A stretch of 64,000 nucleotides of DNA from Datura wrightii (GCA_035772735.1 JASDFA010000003.1:129473001-129537000), one strand, 5' to 3'; positions 12,488 through 25,259 are shown, numbered from the stretch's first letter. Program-made: numbers and translations. Notes: generated by a model not told the origin, from the sequence alone.

Positions 12488-13143
12488 GTGTTATTCTCCA
12501 ACATCCTCGACAATCATACAAGCTATGGTAACCGACGCTTCATCTATGGAGGATCAATTAGTAATCTTGACAAAGGATTAGTAATTTTGATCAAGTATAT
12601 GAAAAATCAAGACGCTCGAATTCAAAAGTTGATGGACAAGATGGAGAGCATAGTGGAAGGAGAGTCTATTCATGAACCTAGGAAAAGAGTCCCAAAGTTC
12701 AAGAGATTGAGGCTCCCGCAAAATGTGCATCACCCACCAAGGAAATTCCAGTTTCTTCTAAAGAGATGATTCCACTTGAACAACTAAAGGACATTATTAA
12801 AGGGACTATTAAGGACAATTATGAAGTTACTTCCAAGTCCTCTCTCACATATGCAAATCGTCACACTATAAGAATTGATAGCTTCAAGGTACCTGTTGGT
12901 TATCAGCCTCCCGAATTTCAGCAATTTAAAGCAAGGGAAACCCAAAGTTGCATGTTGCACATTTTTTCAAAAAATGTATCAACACATAAACTTATGGGGA
13001 TGATCTTATCAAGCATTTTGTTTGTTCCCTTAAAGGGAATGCTTTTGATTGGTACACAGATCTTAAGCCTAATTCTATAAATAGTTGGGGTAACTGGAGA
13101 AAACATTCCTCAATCGCTCTTATATCACAAGGAATACTGTGAG
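12488..13143 (+). pseudogene. Ty3/gypsy gag fragment (Solanaceae-type), truncated
   Basis: The gag N-terminal part spreads over several frames. A piece with MEDQLVILTK lies near 12545, then KYMKNQDARIQKLMDKMESI (about 12595-12655). Next comes IPLEQLKDIIKGTIKDNYEV from 12769, the conserved SSLTYANRHT and VGYQPPEFQQF, and after a frameshift FLNRSYITRNTVS near 13100-13140. There it is cut by the chromovirus LTR at 13144; the rest would lie beyond the window. Recognised from the characteristic Solanaceae gag; not a working gene. Confidence 0.8.
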
Positions 13144-13640
13144 TGATACAATATCAAATGCGCAAAATAGAAACCCTAAGATAACAACAAAGAAGATAAA
13201 GATAAAACCTAGACATAATCAAGGAAATCAATTGACAATAATGATAATAATATAAAAACCTCTAATTCATTAAAATCCTAACAAGCACCTAACTAAGAAA
13301 TAGACCTCAAGGAAATTGAATTCACCCTGCAACCCACTTTTCCAACAAGCATCAACAAAAGCTTCAATAAAGATCTCAATTCTCTCAAGAGAAGACCATT
13401 CAATATTCATCCAAAAATAAATTTAAAATGATTGAATCTAAACTATTTATAGTCTATGCCAAATTATAAAAAAAATAGCCAAAACGGTGACTTTTTATGT
13501 AAATTGCAATGTTAGCCGTAGTTAGCAACTTAGGTTTCGCTTCCTTCATCCCAAGCAATTATCAAAGCACAGAAACCCTTGATTGGCATCAAAGTATGTT
13601 AAAGCATCTCTATTTTCATGAATAACCCTTGTAGGACTTG
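13144..13640 (-). mobile_element. 3' LTR of the minus-strand chromovirus
   Basis: On the plus strand it starts TGATACAATATC at 13144, inside the gag fragment, so on its own strand the LTR ends GATATTGTATCA. A minus-strand TATA-like box (CTATAAATAG) lies at about 13441-13452. Pol C-terminal sequence begins next to it. The upstream LTR boundary is uncertain (13590-13640). The partner 5' LTR is outside the window. Confidence 0.6.
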
Positions 13641-15402
13641 GAGGTCTCGAACTTGGGTCCTTGTGAATGGACTTGATGCAACTAATGATTTATCCTCAAA
13701 TTTGAAGGATCACTATCAAAAGTATCAAAGGGAGAAAGATCACAAACATTAAATGTGTTATGCACTTGATACTCAAAAGCAAGACCAATTTTGTAAGCAT
13801 TGTCATTTATCCTCTCAAGTACATGGAATGGTCCATCTTCCATTGGCATCAACATGGTCTTCCTCTTGGTTGGAAACCACCACTTGAGAAAATGTACCCA
13901 CACCCAATCTCTCAGTTCAAGCACAACTCTCTTATGTCTATGTTTGCCTTTTGGCCATCTCTTAGTTGTTTTTTCTCAAGGTAAAGTCTAAGCTTTCATG
14001 TACCTATCATAGCATTGGCTTTTGGTTACCATATAAACTCAAAACAACATTTTGAGACAAAGGGGTGAGATCCAAAAGGGTTAGTGGGTTAAAATATAAA
14101 CGACCTCAAATGGAGACATGCCAATAGTGCTATGGATGACTCTATTATAAGAAAATTCAACTAAAAAAAATATTTATTCCCAAGATGTCAACTTTCCTCT
14201 GACCATGGCTCGAAGCATAGAACCCAAAGTCTTGTTCGCAATTTCGGTTTTGCCATCAGTTTGGGGGTGACAAGAAGTAGAAAATAATAACTTAGTACCA
14301 AGTCGCCCCCATAATTTCTTCCCAAAAGTTACTAAGGAACTTAGAGTCCCTATCACTCATAATGGTCTTGGGGATACCATGAAATTTGACCACATTTGAA
14401 TAAATAAAGATGCAAACTTGAGGAGCTTCATCACATTCATGACATGCAATAAAATGATCCATTTTTGAAAATTGGTTAACAACTACAATAATGTTATCTT
14501 TTCCCCTTTTAGTCCATGAAAAACCCAAAAAATATTCCATAGAAATATCAAGTCAAGGTCTTTGAGGGATGGGGATAGGGGTGTACAAACCATGGGGAAG
14601 AAGTCCAGATTTAGCACTTCTATGTTCAACACATTGGCCAAAAACTTGAGCAACACCATTAGGAATTTTAGGCCAATGAAATTATTCATCAAGAATTCCC
14701 ATGGTCTTATGAATACCAAAATGACTCATTAATCCTCCATCATATGCCGCCATCATAAAGAGTTCCCTCCAAGAGATCATGGGCACACAAAGTCTCTTTC
14801 CCTTGCTACCAAAGTTGGAGTAGGGCGTAGAAGATCTATCCCTAAGCCACCTTTCCCTTTCTAATTCTTCGCAATCTTAAAAGATATTAGCAAATATTTT
14901 ATCCTTGGGATACAATGACTTCAAACATTCAAAGCCAATCAATTTAGAAGATAAAGTATTTATCGAAACATGCTTTCTTTTGTATTGAATTACATAAGGG
15001 AAAGTTTCAAGGAATTCATTCCTTTTGGCATGCCTTTTTTCAACTTCCCTTGGGCCCTAAGATATTTCAAAGACTCATGATCAGTTCTAATCATAAACTC
15101 TTTGGGCCACAAATAATGTTGCCAATTACTCAAGGCTCTAATCAATGCATAAAATTCTAAGATGATAAGTAGAATAATTTAAAGCTTTAGCTTTGAGCTT
15201 TTAACTAAAATAGGCAATTGGTTTTTGGTTTTGCATTAAAATGACACCAATACCTAGCTTTCTAGCACAACATTCAACTTCACATATCTTCTGAAAATTA
15301 GGTAATTGATATAATGGTGCAGAGCTAAGAATTTTCTTTAAGGTCTCAAATGCCTTTTCTTTCTCCTCACCCCAAGGAAAAGGTTTATCCTTAGGGATTA
15401 CC
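13641..15402 (-). pseudogene. CRM/Reina-like chromovirus pol, 3' part (RNase H, integrase, C-terminus)
   Basis: Minus-strand pol runs downward from 15402. It starts within the RT/RNase H linker (PFPWGEEKEKAFETLKKILS) and passes through RNase H near 15000-15330 (ECCARKLGIGVILMQNQKPI, RTDHESLKYL). Integrase lies at about 14900-14180 (zinc region, VVVNQFSKMDHFIACHE, VKFHGIPKTIMSDRDSKF, SCHPQTDGKTE). The C-terminal region is at 13924-13682 (DWVWVHFLKWWFPTKRKTML, DGPFHVLERINDNAYKIGLA). Frames are broken in several places. It continues exactly from the RT part at 46406-48780, from which it is separated by the TTACC-flanked insertion. Non-functional. Confidence 0.85.
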
Positions 15403-17342
15403 TATAATGACTTGACCGACCGTTATAGCACCCTAAGAAATTGACGCGAGAATTAAAAATTTACGCAGGACAGGTAGTAGTTTTTGTAAGAACAAAAATA
15501 ATTATTGCATAGCAACTAAAAAGAGGTGGAATTAAATTTTTTGTGGGCCTAGTGATAGGACCGCTACAGTGGATGCTTTTCACCGTAGAAGGACCACAGC
15601 AGCGAAGTATCCATCGCTGCAGTGGGAGAAGCATACTAAAATTCTGCATTTTCCCACTTTTTAAGAAAACCAGATCCTATTGCAATAGGGTTTAGGCATT
15701 TAAAATGCCCTAAAAATGATCCTAGTTATTTTCTCGGCAAGAAAAGAAGAAGGTGGCCAGGGAAGGGAAGAACTTCAGCAACCTCTCTAACTGAATTCTT
15801 CAGGGGCGTGGATTCAAAGCAAGAAATGGAATCCTGTCACTCTCTTGGCATTAGCTTCGCTCCCAGGTAGGTTATGGCTTACCTTATATTAGATTATGAT
15901 TATTGAATCATATACATGTGTACTATTAATATACAATTGATCAGGTAGAGAGATCATAAAATATGATAAGTAATGGAATACCTATAGAGACATAACTATG
16001 AAAGTGGAGGTTTGCATCTAAGTATGAGAACATAGGAAAAAGTGAATCATGATTGATGACTAATATTGGGGGTAGATCTTTGAAGTGATGTTTGATGAAA
16101 TATTCTTCATGAGATGTTTTGAGGAAATATTCTAGATGTGATGTTTTAATGAAATATTTCTTGATGTCATGTTTTAATGAAGTATTCTCGGTGTGATGTT
16201 CCTGATAGGATGTCTTTGTGGTGATTTTTATGATAGCATGATTGGGGATGTAAGGTTAGTTGTGGCGGGTGTAAATCTTGATGGCAAAGTCCTGATAGTC
16301 TAATTCAATTGAATGATGTTTTGATGAGATTAACAGAGAGAGTGGAGGTGGTCATTCCTAGTACAGCTACAGGAGTTTAATGGTGCAATTAAAGGGTGTG
16401 GGCTAAAATTTTATGACTGGTAGTATTCCTTAACTAACTTGAAAAGAACACGAGGCAAGAAAAGAATAGGAAATTGTGAGAACTGTAGTAGGAGGATTGA
16501 GTCAATAAATAGAGTGGCATGAAAATGGTTATTTGTATAAATGAAAGTTCATTGCAAAGGAATATATTTAAGGAACAGCCTTGAATATAAAACATGATAA
16601 GTTGACGACTTCATTATTGAGTTTCATTTATTCATAAAGTGTTCAGAATTGATGGAATTAATTGTGAGAAGTTTCTATGGGAGGAATCTAAGGCTGTACT
16701 GAGAAATTGTGAAGGTTGCCTGGTATATATCTATATTGTGATAGATGACGCGAGACATGACTAATTAATAGATAACTATCAAAAATAGTAGGTTATAATT
16801 TATATGGGGTTAGACTTTAATTAATAATTGCTTGTAATGCGATTTAACGGGGAAGAATAAATTGGTCTTCGAACCTTGGTGGTGGTGTAAATACTATCTT
16901 TGATCATATTCGTGGGGAATATTGATGATCGTATTCATGACTGTGAATGTGAGTAAAAGCTATAATTTGTACCCACGAGTTGTCATATGTATTGGTGAGG
17001 AGAAACATGTAAAATATGTTGGATTGTGTTGGCAAATATGCCATCTGGAATTGTCCTATTATTGACTAGATAACTATGGAATTACTTTGATAATTGTTGA
17101 CTTGTATGCCCTTCTAGTTTAATATGCGTTAACTCGCCGTATATGGGAGTTATGGAGGACTATGTCTTTATGATTGTCACTTGAGTTGATGGAGATGATA
17201 GCCATGGAAGGGTAACTAATGACTGTTGAACAATAGGGTGATGGAGACCCATAATTGGTATGAGTACACAAAAAGGTAAGACATGATGGTCATACGGCTG
17301 AGTATATATATAAAAGTATACAGGCAGATATAATATTATATT
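15403..17342 (+). mobile_element. Solo-LTR family D, duplicated partial copy 1
   Basis: It starts TATAATGACTTGACCGACCG directly after TTACC (15398-15402) in pol. It is the first of three copies of the same LTR start (15403, 19278, 20193). Text includes a GC-rich segment with GGACCGCTACAGTGG-like words (15540-15640) and long AT-rich U3. It passes into a fragment of the Athila-like LTR at 17343 exactly as copy 3 does at 22125. No coding region. Confidence 0.8.
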
Positions 17343-17776
17343 TTATGTCGCTCAAGCACACACAAGTTTACATGGTCGTCAAGAAATATAGGATTTTGAA
17401 GTCTAGATATTGTACCCAAGGGACATGTCAATTCAATAGTTATAAGGTTGTCACTTTAATTTCACTAATATACAAAATAGTTAACATGAAGAGTGGTTTG
17501 GAAAATTAAACTACTAAAACTTCAAATATAAAATTAACTAAAAAACAATTGCAAGCTTGATTTTATTTGATGATGGTGAAAGCCTAGGGAAATGGCACTT
17601 GGTTGGTTGCAAGTTGAGTTTCAATATGTAATTAAACTAGAATGATTCTTTCTATGGTTGTTAGTCACAAGTTACTATCTCATTTCTTGCCACTATCCCT
17701 ACCATCCAATAACTATTTCATGAACTCTAACGCCTATATACCTATGGTCGCAGGAGAATAATGAAACGACAATCAT
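17343..17776 (-). mobile_element. Fragment of the Athila-like LTR, duplicated
   Basis: This matches 22125-22556 closely (GTCGCTCAAGC, TTGTACCCAAGGGACATGTC, GGTCGCAGGAGAATAATG). It ends at 17776, where chromovirus pol restarts. It shows that the 3875-bp duplication happened after the Athila-like element had inserted. Confidence 0.85.
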
Positions 17777-19277
17777 ACCCAATCTCTCGGTTCAAGCACA
17801 ACTCTCTTATGTCTTTGTTTGCCTTTTGGCCATCTCTTAGTTCTTTTTTCTCAAGGTAAAGTCTAAACTTTCATGCACCTATCATAGCATTGGCTTTTGG
17901 TTACCATATAAACTCAAAACAACATTTTGAGACAAAGGGGTGAGATCCAAAAGGGTTAGTGGGTTAAAATCATAAATGGCCTCAAATGGATACATGCCAA
18001 TAGTTCTATGGATGACTCTATTATAAGCAAATTCAACTAAAATAAAAATTTATTCCCAAGATGTCAACTTTCCTCTCACCATGGCTCGAAGCATAGAACC
18101 TAAAGTCTTATACACAATTTCGGCTTGGCCATCAGTTTGGGGTTGACAAGAGTTAGAAAATAATAACTTAGTACCAAGTCGACCCAATAATTTCTTCCAA
18201 AAGCTACAAAGGAACTTAGAGTACCTATCACTCATAATGGTCTTGGGGATACCATGAAATTTGACCACATTTCAATAAATAAAGATGCAAACATGAGAAG
18301 CTTCATCACATTCATGAAATGCAATAAAATGAGACATTTTTGAAAATTGGTCAACAACTACAATAATGTTATCTTTTCCCCTTTTAGTCCATGAAAAACC
18401 CAAAAAAAAATCCATATAAATATCAAGTCAAGGTCTTTGAGGGGTGGGGAGAGGAGTGTACAAACCACGGGGATGAAGTCCAGATTTAGCACTTCTATGT
18501 TCAACACATTGGCCAAAAACTTGAGCAACATCATTAGGAATTTTAGGAAAATGAAATTATTCATCATGAATTCCCATGGTCTTATCAATACAAAAATGAC
18601 TCATTAATCCTCCATCATATGCCTCCATTATAAAGAGTTCCCTCCAAGAGATCATGGACACTCAAAGTCTCTTTCCCTTGCTATCAAAGTTGGAGTAGGG
18701 CGTAGAAGATCTATCCCTAAGCTACTTTTCCCTTTCTCATTCTTCGCAATATTAAAAGATCTAAGAAAATTTTTTATCCTTGGGATACAATGACTTCAAA
18801 CATTCAAAGCCAATCAATTTAGAATATAAAGTATTTATCAAAACATGCTTTCTTTTGTATTTAATTACATAAGGGAAAGTTTCAAGGAATTCATCCCTTT
18901 TGGCATGCCTTTTTTTCAGCTTCCCTTAGGCCCTAAGATGTTTCAAAGATTCATGATCAGTTCTAATCATAAACTCTTTGGTCCATAAATAATGTCGCCA
19001 ATTACTCAAGGCTCTAATCAATGCATACAATTCAAGATTATAAGAAGAATAATTTAAAGCTTTGCCTTTGATCTTTTAACTAAAATAGGCAATTGGTTTT
19101 TGGTTTTGCATTAAAATGACACCAATACCTAGCTTATTAGCACAACATTCAACTTCAAATATCTTCTCCAAATTGGGTAATTGCAATAATGGTGCAGAGC
19201 TAAGAATTTTCTTTAAGGTCTCAAATGCCTTTTCTTTCTCCTCACCCCAAGGAAAAGGTTTATCCTTAGGGATTACC
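17777..19277 (-). pseudogene. Chromovirus pol, duplicated copy 2
   Basis: This is the second copy of 13902-15402: integrase core (VKFHGIPKTIMSDRYSKFLC, SCQPQTDGQAE at 18268-18050), zinc region near 18588, and RNase H near 18950-19200. It lacks the pol C-terminus and the chromovirus LTR that copy 1 has at 13144-13901, because the duplication began inside pol. Frameshifts and stops are present. Ends at the TTACC before the LTR copy at 19278. Confidence 0.85.
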
Positions 19278-19832
19278 TATTATGACTTGCCCGACCGTTA
19301 TAGCACCGTAACAAATTGACGCGAGAATTAAAAATTTACGCAGGACTGGTAGTAGTTTTTGTAAGAACAAAAATAATTATTGCATAGCAACTAAAAAGAG
19401 GTGGAATTAAATTTTTTGTGGGCCCAGTGATAGGACCGCTACAGTGGATGCTTTTCACCGTAGCGAGACCACTGCAGCAGAGTATGCATCGCTGCAGTGG
19501 GAGAAGTAGACTAAAACTCTGCGTTTTTTCCACTTTTTAAGAAAACCAGATCCTATTGCAATAGGGTTTAGGCATTAAAAATGCCCTGAAAATGATCCTA
19601 GTTATTTGCTCGATAAGAAAAGAAGAGGGTGGCTAGGGAAGGGAAGAACTTCACCAACCTCTCTGACGGAATTCTTCAAGGGGCGTGGATTTGAAGCAAG
19701 AAATTGAATCCTATCACTCTCTTGGAATTAGCTTGGCTCCCAGTTAGGTTAAGGCGTACCTTATATTAGATTATGATTTTCGAATTATATACATATGTAC
19801 TATTAATATACAATTGATGAGGGTAGAGAGAT
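19278..19832 (+). mobile_element. Solo-LTR family D, truncated copy 2
   Basis: It has the same start as 15403 and 20193 after TTACC, with the GTGATAGGACCGCTACAGTGG segment. It stops after about 555 bases where pol text restarts. Product of the 916-bp duplication. Confidence 0.8.
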
Positions 19833-20192
19833 CAACTTCCCTTGAGCTCTAAGATATTTCAAAGACTCATGATCAATTCTAATCATAAACTCTTTGGGCC
19901 ACAAATAATGTTGCCAATTACTCAAGTCTCTAATCAATGCATACAATTCAATATTATAAGTAGAATAATTTAAAGCTTCACCTTTGAGCTTTTAAATAAA
20001 ATAGGCAATTGGTTTTTGGTTTTGCATTAAAATGACACCAATACCTAGCTTGCTAGCACAACATTCAACTTCAAATGTCTTCTCGAAATTTGGTAATTGT
20101 AATAATGGTGCAGAGCTAAGAATTTTCTTAAGGTCTCAAATGCCTTTTCTTTCTCCTCACCCCAAGGAAAAGGTTTATCCTTAGGGATTACC
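19833..20192 (-). pseudogene. Chromovirus pol fragment, copy 3 (RNase H region)
   Basis: A 360-base minus-strand fragment equivalent to 15040-15402 includes the ACTGATCATGAGTCTTTGAA-like RNase H text and ends at TTACC (20188-20192). It has no independent function. This copy is the one joined to the intact LTR/Athila junction at 22124/22125. Confidence 0.82.
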
Positions 20193-22124
20193 TATAATAA
20201 TTTGCCTGACCGTTATAACACCGTAACAAATTGACGCAAGAATTAAAAATTTACGCAGGACTGGTAGTAGTTTTTGTAAGAACAAAATTAATTATTGCAT
20301 AGCAAATAAAAAGAGGTGGAATTAAATTTTTTGTGGGCCCAGTGATAGGACAGCTACAGTGGATACTTTTCACCGTAGCGGGACCACTGCAGCGGAGTAT
20401 GCATCGCTGCAGTGGGAGAAGCAGACTAAAACTCTGCATTTTCCCACTTTTTAAGAAAACCTAATCCTATTGCAATAGAGTTTAGGCATTAAAAATGCCC
20501 TGAAAATGATCCTAGTTATTTGCTCGACAAGAAAAGAAGAGGGTGGCTAGGGAAGGGAGGAACGTCACCAACCTCTCTGATGGAATTCTTTAAGGGGCGT
20601 GGATTCGAAGCAAGAAATGCAATCCTATCACTCTCTTGGAGTTAGCTTGGCTCCCAGGTAGGTTATGGCTTACCTTATATTAGATTATGATTATCGAATC
20701 ATATACATGTGTACTATTAATATGCAATTGGTGAGGGTAGAGAGATCATAAAACATGATAAGTAATGGAATACCTATAGAGACATAACTATGAAAGGGGA
20801 GGTTTGCACCTAAGTATGAGAACATAGGATAAAGTGAAGCATAATTGATGACTAATGTTGGGGGTAGATCTTTGAAGAGATGTTTGATGAAATTATTCTT
20901 CATGAGATGTTTTGAGGAAATATTCTAGATGTGATGTTTTGATGTAATATTTCGTTGTGATGTTTTAATGAAGTATTCTCTATGTGATGTTCTTGATAAG
21001 ATGTCTTTGTGGTGATTTTTATGATAGCATGATTGGGGATGTAAGGTTAGTTGTGGCGGGTGTAAATCTTGATGGCAAAGTCTTGATAGTCTACTTCAAT
21101 TGAATGATGGTTATAATGAGGATAACAGAGAGAGTGGAGGTGGTCATTCCTAGTACAACTACAGGAGTTTAATGGTGCCATTAAAGGGTGTGGGCTAAAA
21201 TTTAAGACTGGTAGTATACCTTAACTAACTTGAAAAGAACACGAGGCAAGAAAAGAATGGGAAATTGTGAGAACTGTAGTAGGAGGATTGAGTCAATAAA
21301 CAGAGTGGCATGAAAATGATTTTTTGTATAAATGAAAGTTCATTGCATAAGGAATATATTTCACGGAACGACCTTTAATATCAAACATGATGATTGTTGA
21401 GTTTCATTTATTCATAAAGCGTTCAGAATTGATGGAATTAATTGTGAGAAGTTTCTATGTGAGGAATCTAAGGCTGAACTGAGAAATTGTGAAGGTTGCC
21501 TGGTATATATCTATAATGTGACAGATGACGCAAGACATGACTAATTAATAGATAACTAGAAAGATAGTAGGTTATAATTTATATGGGGTTAGACTTCAAT
21601 TAATAATTGTTTGTAATGTGATTTAACGGGGAAGAATAAATTGGTCTTCGAACCTTGCTGGTGGTGTAAATACTATCTTTGATCATATTCGTTGGGAATA
21701 TTGATGATCGTATTCATGTGTGTTAAAGCTATAATTTTTACCCACGAGTTGTCATATGTATTGGTGAGGAGAAACATGTAAAATATGATGGATTGTGTTG
21801 GAAAATATTCCTTCTAGAATCATCCTATTATTGACTAGATAACTATGGAATTACTTTGATGATTGTTGACTTGTATGTCCTTCTATTTTAATATGTGTTA
21901 ACTTGCTTTATAATGTCCCATGATATGGGAGGTATGGAGGACTATGTCTTTATGATTGTCACTTGAGTTTATGGAGATGATAGCCATGGAAGGGTAACTG
22001 ATGAGTGTTGAACAATGGGGTGATGGAGACCCATAATTGGTATGAGTACACAAAAAGGTAATACATGATGGTCATACGGTTGAGTATATAGATAAAAGTA
22101 TACATGCAGATACAATATGATATT
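20193..22124 (+). mobile_element. Solo-LTR family D, copy 3, left part
   Basis: This is the left 1.9 kb of a plus-oriented Tekay-like LTR. It begins TATAATAATTTGCC after TTACC and is interrupted at 22124 by the Athila-like element. It resumes at 45728 and ends GGGTCGTGTCA at 46400, followed by TTACC again. Total about 2.6 kb. No internal region follows, so this is a solo LTR left by LTR-LTR recombination. Confidence 0.83.
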
Positions 22125-23524
22125 TGATGTCGCTCAAGCGCACACAAGTTTACATGATCGTCAAGAAATATAGGATTTTGAAGTCCAGATATCGTACCCA
22201 AGGGACCTGTCCAATAGTTATAAGGTTGTCACTTTAATTTCACTAATCTACAAAATAGTTAACATGAAGAGTGGGTTTGGAAAATTAAACTACTAAAACT
22301 TCAAATATAAAATTAACGAAAAAACAATTGCAAGCTTGATTGTATTTTCATGATGGTGAAAGCCTAGGAAAATTGGCACTTGGTTGGTTTCAAGTTGAGC
22401 TTCAAGATGTAATTAAACTGCCATGATTCGTCCTGTGATTATTAGTCGCAAGTTACTATCCCTTTTCTTGCCACTATCCCTACCATCCAATAACTATTTC
22501 ATGAACTCTATAACGCCTATATACCTATGGTCGCAGGAGAATAATGAAACGACAATTATACCTACTTGTATTTCAACTAAATGGGGTTTAAGGGTATATC
22601 CCTATCCTCAATAACAACTTCTATCCTATAACAAATGGGTTTAAGGGTCTTTTGATTACCGTTCTGTATGTATTTTAAAACCTTTTGATTCCCTTGCCCA
22701 AGCTCAATCAAAAGCTAACAACACAAGACGATCAATATTATAAATAATAAATTAACACAAATAAATACGAACAACCACAATTGAAGACGTAAAACCACGC
22801 AGTGAAGAAGCAGAAAAATATGAAGTAAAGAAGAGAAAACCTACTTGCAGAACTGTGTCTTCCTTCCAAACGGCTTACAAGCTTTAATAAATAAACTACG
22901 AAATGTAAAAATGATTAAAGACTGCTCCAAGATGTCAAAAGCTACATAACAAATGACCTAAGGCCTCTATTTATAGATTAGCCTTCAAATGATGCTCCTA
23001 CCCTTCAAAACATGACTTTAAAATCAACATTTTCTACCCTGAAAAGACCCTAGCACGCTGCCCCATGTATCTCACCATAGACTTAGTTAAATTTCCAACA
23101 ATTCTAGCTTCGGACAAGGTCTGGCGCGCCGCCCCCTCTATCTCGCCAAAGTGTTCATCAAATTCCTCTATGACTTGACACCTCTAGCACGGGGCGCCAC
23201 TCATCTCACCAAGTTTGTGAAGTGCAATTCTCTGAAGTTCAATGGCTAGCGCGGCGCATCATCCATAGCCCCAACCTGAAGTTTGGAACTTCGTGTGGGC
23301 TGTCAGCCATAGCACTCGGGCCTTCAGCTCCTTAAATCTTCATTCCTTGCATCATTTTGAGGCCATTTTGCTTAGTTTCCTACTCAAATCAACTTAAATC
23401 ATTTGTTAGTGCATAAAACACATAAATACATGAATTTAAGCATAAATTAAGGATTATGAACTCAAAACATAATCAAATATGGGTAAAAACATGGAGAATG
23501 GGAATAAAAATATGCCCAACATCA
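22125..23524 (-). mobile_element. 3' LTR of the Athila-like element
   Basis: 1400 bp; plus-strand ends TGATGTCGCTC and GCCCAACATCA. A minus-strand TATA-like box (CTATAAATAG) lies at about 22967-22977. Words such as GGCGCGCCGCCCC and CTCGCCAAAG are repeated around 23050-23280. Homologous to 44234-45727 and, inverted, to 62678-64000. The extra copy of its end at 17343-17776 comes from the tandem duplication. Confidence 0.88.
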
Positions 23525-25259
23525 CCACCGCACACTTAAATCATTGTTCGTCCTCGAACAATCCTTAAAACATACCTAAACTCATGTTTCACCATCATAC
23601 TTGACACCTTTATCAACTCATACTCAACCAACTAGCATGGATCATTCATAGAGTGGTTTATCATAAGCAACACAATTTCGTCAAACACATATGTAAGCTT
23701 CACAATCAAGATCACAGAACCTCTTTATATGACTCATCTTTTCAACACAAAGGGCCAACATGATTAAATGTGATACATGCAACAAGTAGTATGCCAAATT
23801 AGACTTCTTGTGCCCCTCACTTTTAGTGATGTCCCTCTCTCAAATTCATTAATGTAAAGATATGGAACACAATAAGTAAGGCATACTAACACCTATAAAT
23901 GATGTAATTCACATATGTAACCATACCATATGCTTGCCCTTCATATATATTTAGACTACCTAATTGTTTTAAGAGATTAAGATCACAAGAACTTTTCTTG
24001 GTTGTAATGTTGGCTAAGGGAAAGGTAGGATTGATATTTTGTTTTAGAGAGAATAACTCCCTAAGCACTTTTAAGACATATTTCACTTTTCTTGTCCACC
24101 ACCTTTTCCTTGTTTGTTCACCCTGCACCATCTCACCCTTTTTGTTTTCTTTTCATTTCATGCCCCAATTTTCACTACTTGACTGCTACTTTTCTAATCA
24201 TAGAATCACTAAGAATTTTTCAATTAAAGCTCTCTTTTCAATTTCCTAGCAAAAAGTAGACAACACAATTTTTATAGGCACCCCATTTTCTCACTTTTCT
24301 TTTCTTACCACAACTTTTTTTCCCTTAACATTATACTTCAGTGGACCTTTACTTTCAAGTATCAAAGTGCCTAAGACTACTTTGGATCAATAAGTCTGAT
24401 GTCTCACAAAAATAGGGATTAAGCTACTATTGAGGCTAAGAAAGAATAAGGCTTTTAGGGTCAATGGGGTAACTTGGGAGCATGATTAGGAAGGTAAAAC
24501 ACTGTAGGGAAAAAATGTTTTCTTCAAATAAATGCCTTGATCATATATCAACTCCCTACCAAGTAGTTATCCTATATATACTAAGGCAAGCTCTAGATGC
24601 TACAATATATACATACAAAGAAATTCAACTCAACTCTCATGGCAAAAAGAATCTAATCTGTTTCAACAGCTACACATTCACACAATCATATTCAATGACA
24701 AGTTTATTCATTATTAAGCCCTAAGAATATGTTGAGTCAAATTAAAGAGATATGTGTGTCTCTCATGGATCCTCACTCATGCAATCAACATGACCACTTT
24801 ATTTACTCCAGCATAGTAGCTAAGTCGAATATCAACAAGCATACAAGTGGATGACCTATGACTCAAGTGAAAAAAATGTGATGAAACTTCCCTTAAGACG
24901 GTCATCATCCATCTATCATAGGAAAATGTCATTACTCTATGACTACAACGACTCAAACAAAACAAAAAAATTGACTCCGAAAGAAAGCAACCAAAAATAA
25001 CATAGTCAAGATGAACAAGAAGTCAAAATATCCCAGGCATCCAAGTCAACATCACCATACTATCTATTACAACCCGTGACCTACGAATTATCAAGCTACT
25101 ACTACGGGAAATGTCATAATAATGCTATGGCCTACAAATATAGAAATCAAAGAACAACAGGAATTTATCGTTCCTCCACCCTAAACTTAAAAAGGTGCAT
25201 TGTCCTCAGTGCACACATAATCATATCATAAAGGGAGGGAAAAAGAAATTCCTGGGTCG
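23525..25259 (-). other. 3' untranslated region of the Athila-like element with two purine tracts
   Basis: Noncoding. Next to the LTR (23525-23537) the minus strand reads AAGTGTGCGGTGG, the expected polypurine tract, preceded by GTTCGAGGACGAACAATG. A second similar phrase occurs at 25172-25189 (minus AAGTTTAGGGTGGAGG, after GAGGACAATGCACC). I see nothing else in the intervening 1.6 kb. Confidence 0.65.

Larger units (their letters stand above)
13902..17776. repeat. 3875-bp tandem duplication, first copy
   Basis: ACCCAATCTCTC at 13902 recurs at 17777 and the two sequences stay alignable from there on. The unit holds chromovirus pol (13902-15402), the solo LTR part (15403-17342) and the first part of the Athila-like LTR (17343-17776). 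The second copy runs from 17777 to about 22556 and carries an extra internal 916-bp duplication. The copies differ at scattered sites, so this is not a recent or trivial assembly copy. The junction at about 17773-17780 has a short ATACC-type microhomology. Confidence 0.85.
18917..20748. repeat. 916-bp tandem duplication nested in copy 2
   Basis: 18917-19832 and 19833-20748 are two head-to-tail copies of a block with the end of the pol fragment (RNase H region) and the first 555 or so bases of LTR family D. The junction near 19831-19836 reads ATCAACTTCC, where LTR text (GAGAGATCA) meets pol text (CAACTTCC), with a CA overlap. This is a second, separate rearrangement inside the 3875-bp duplication. 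Confidence 0.82.

Noticed and set aside
13902..22556. Repeated block considered as an assembly artefact
   Set aside because: Copies differ at many scattered positions and by a private 916-bp duplication, which a collapsed or duplicated contig would not show; long reads would still settle it.
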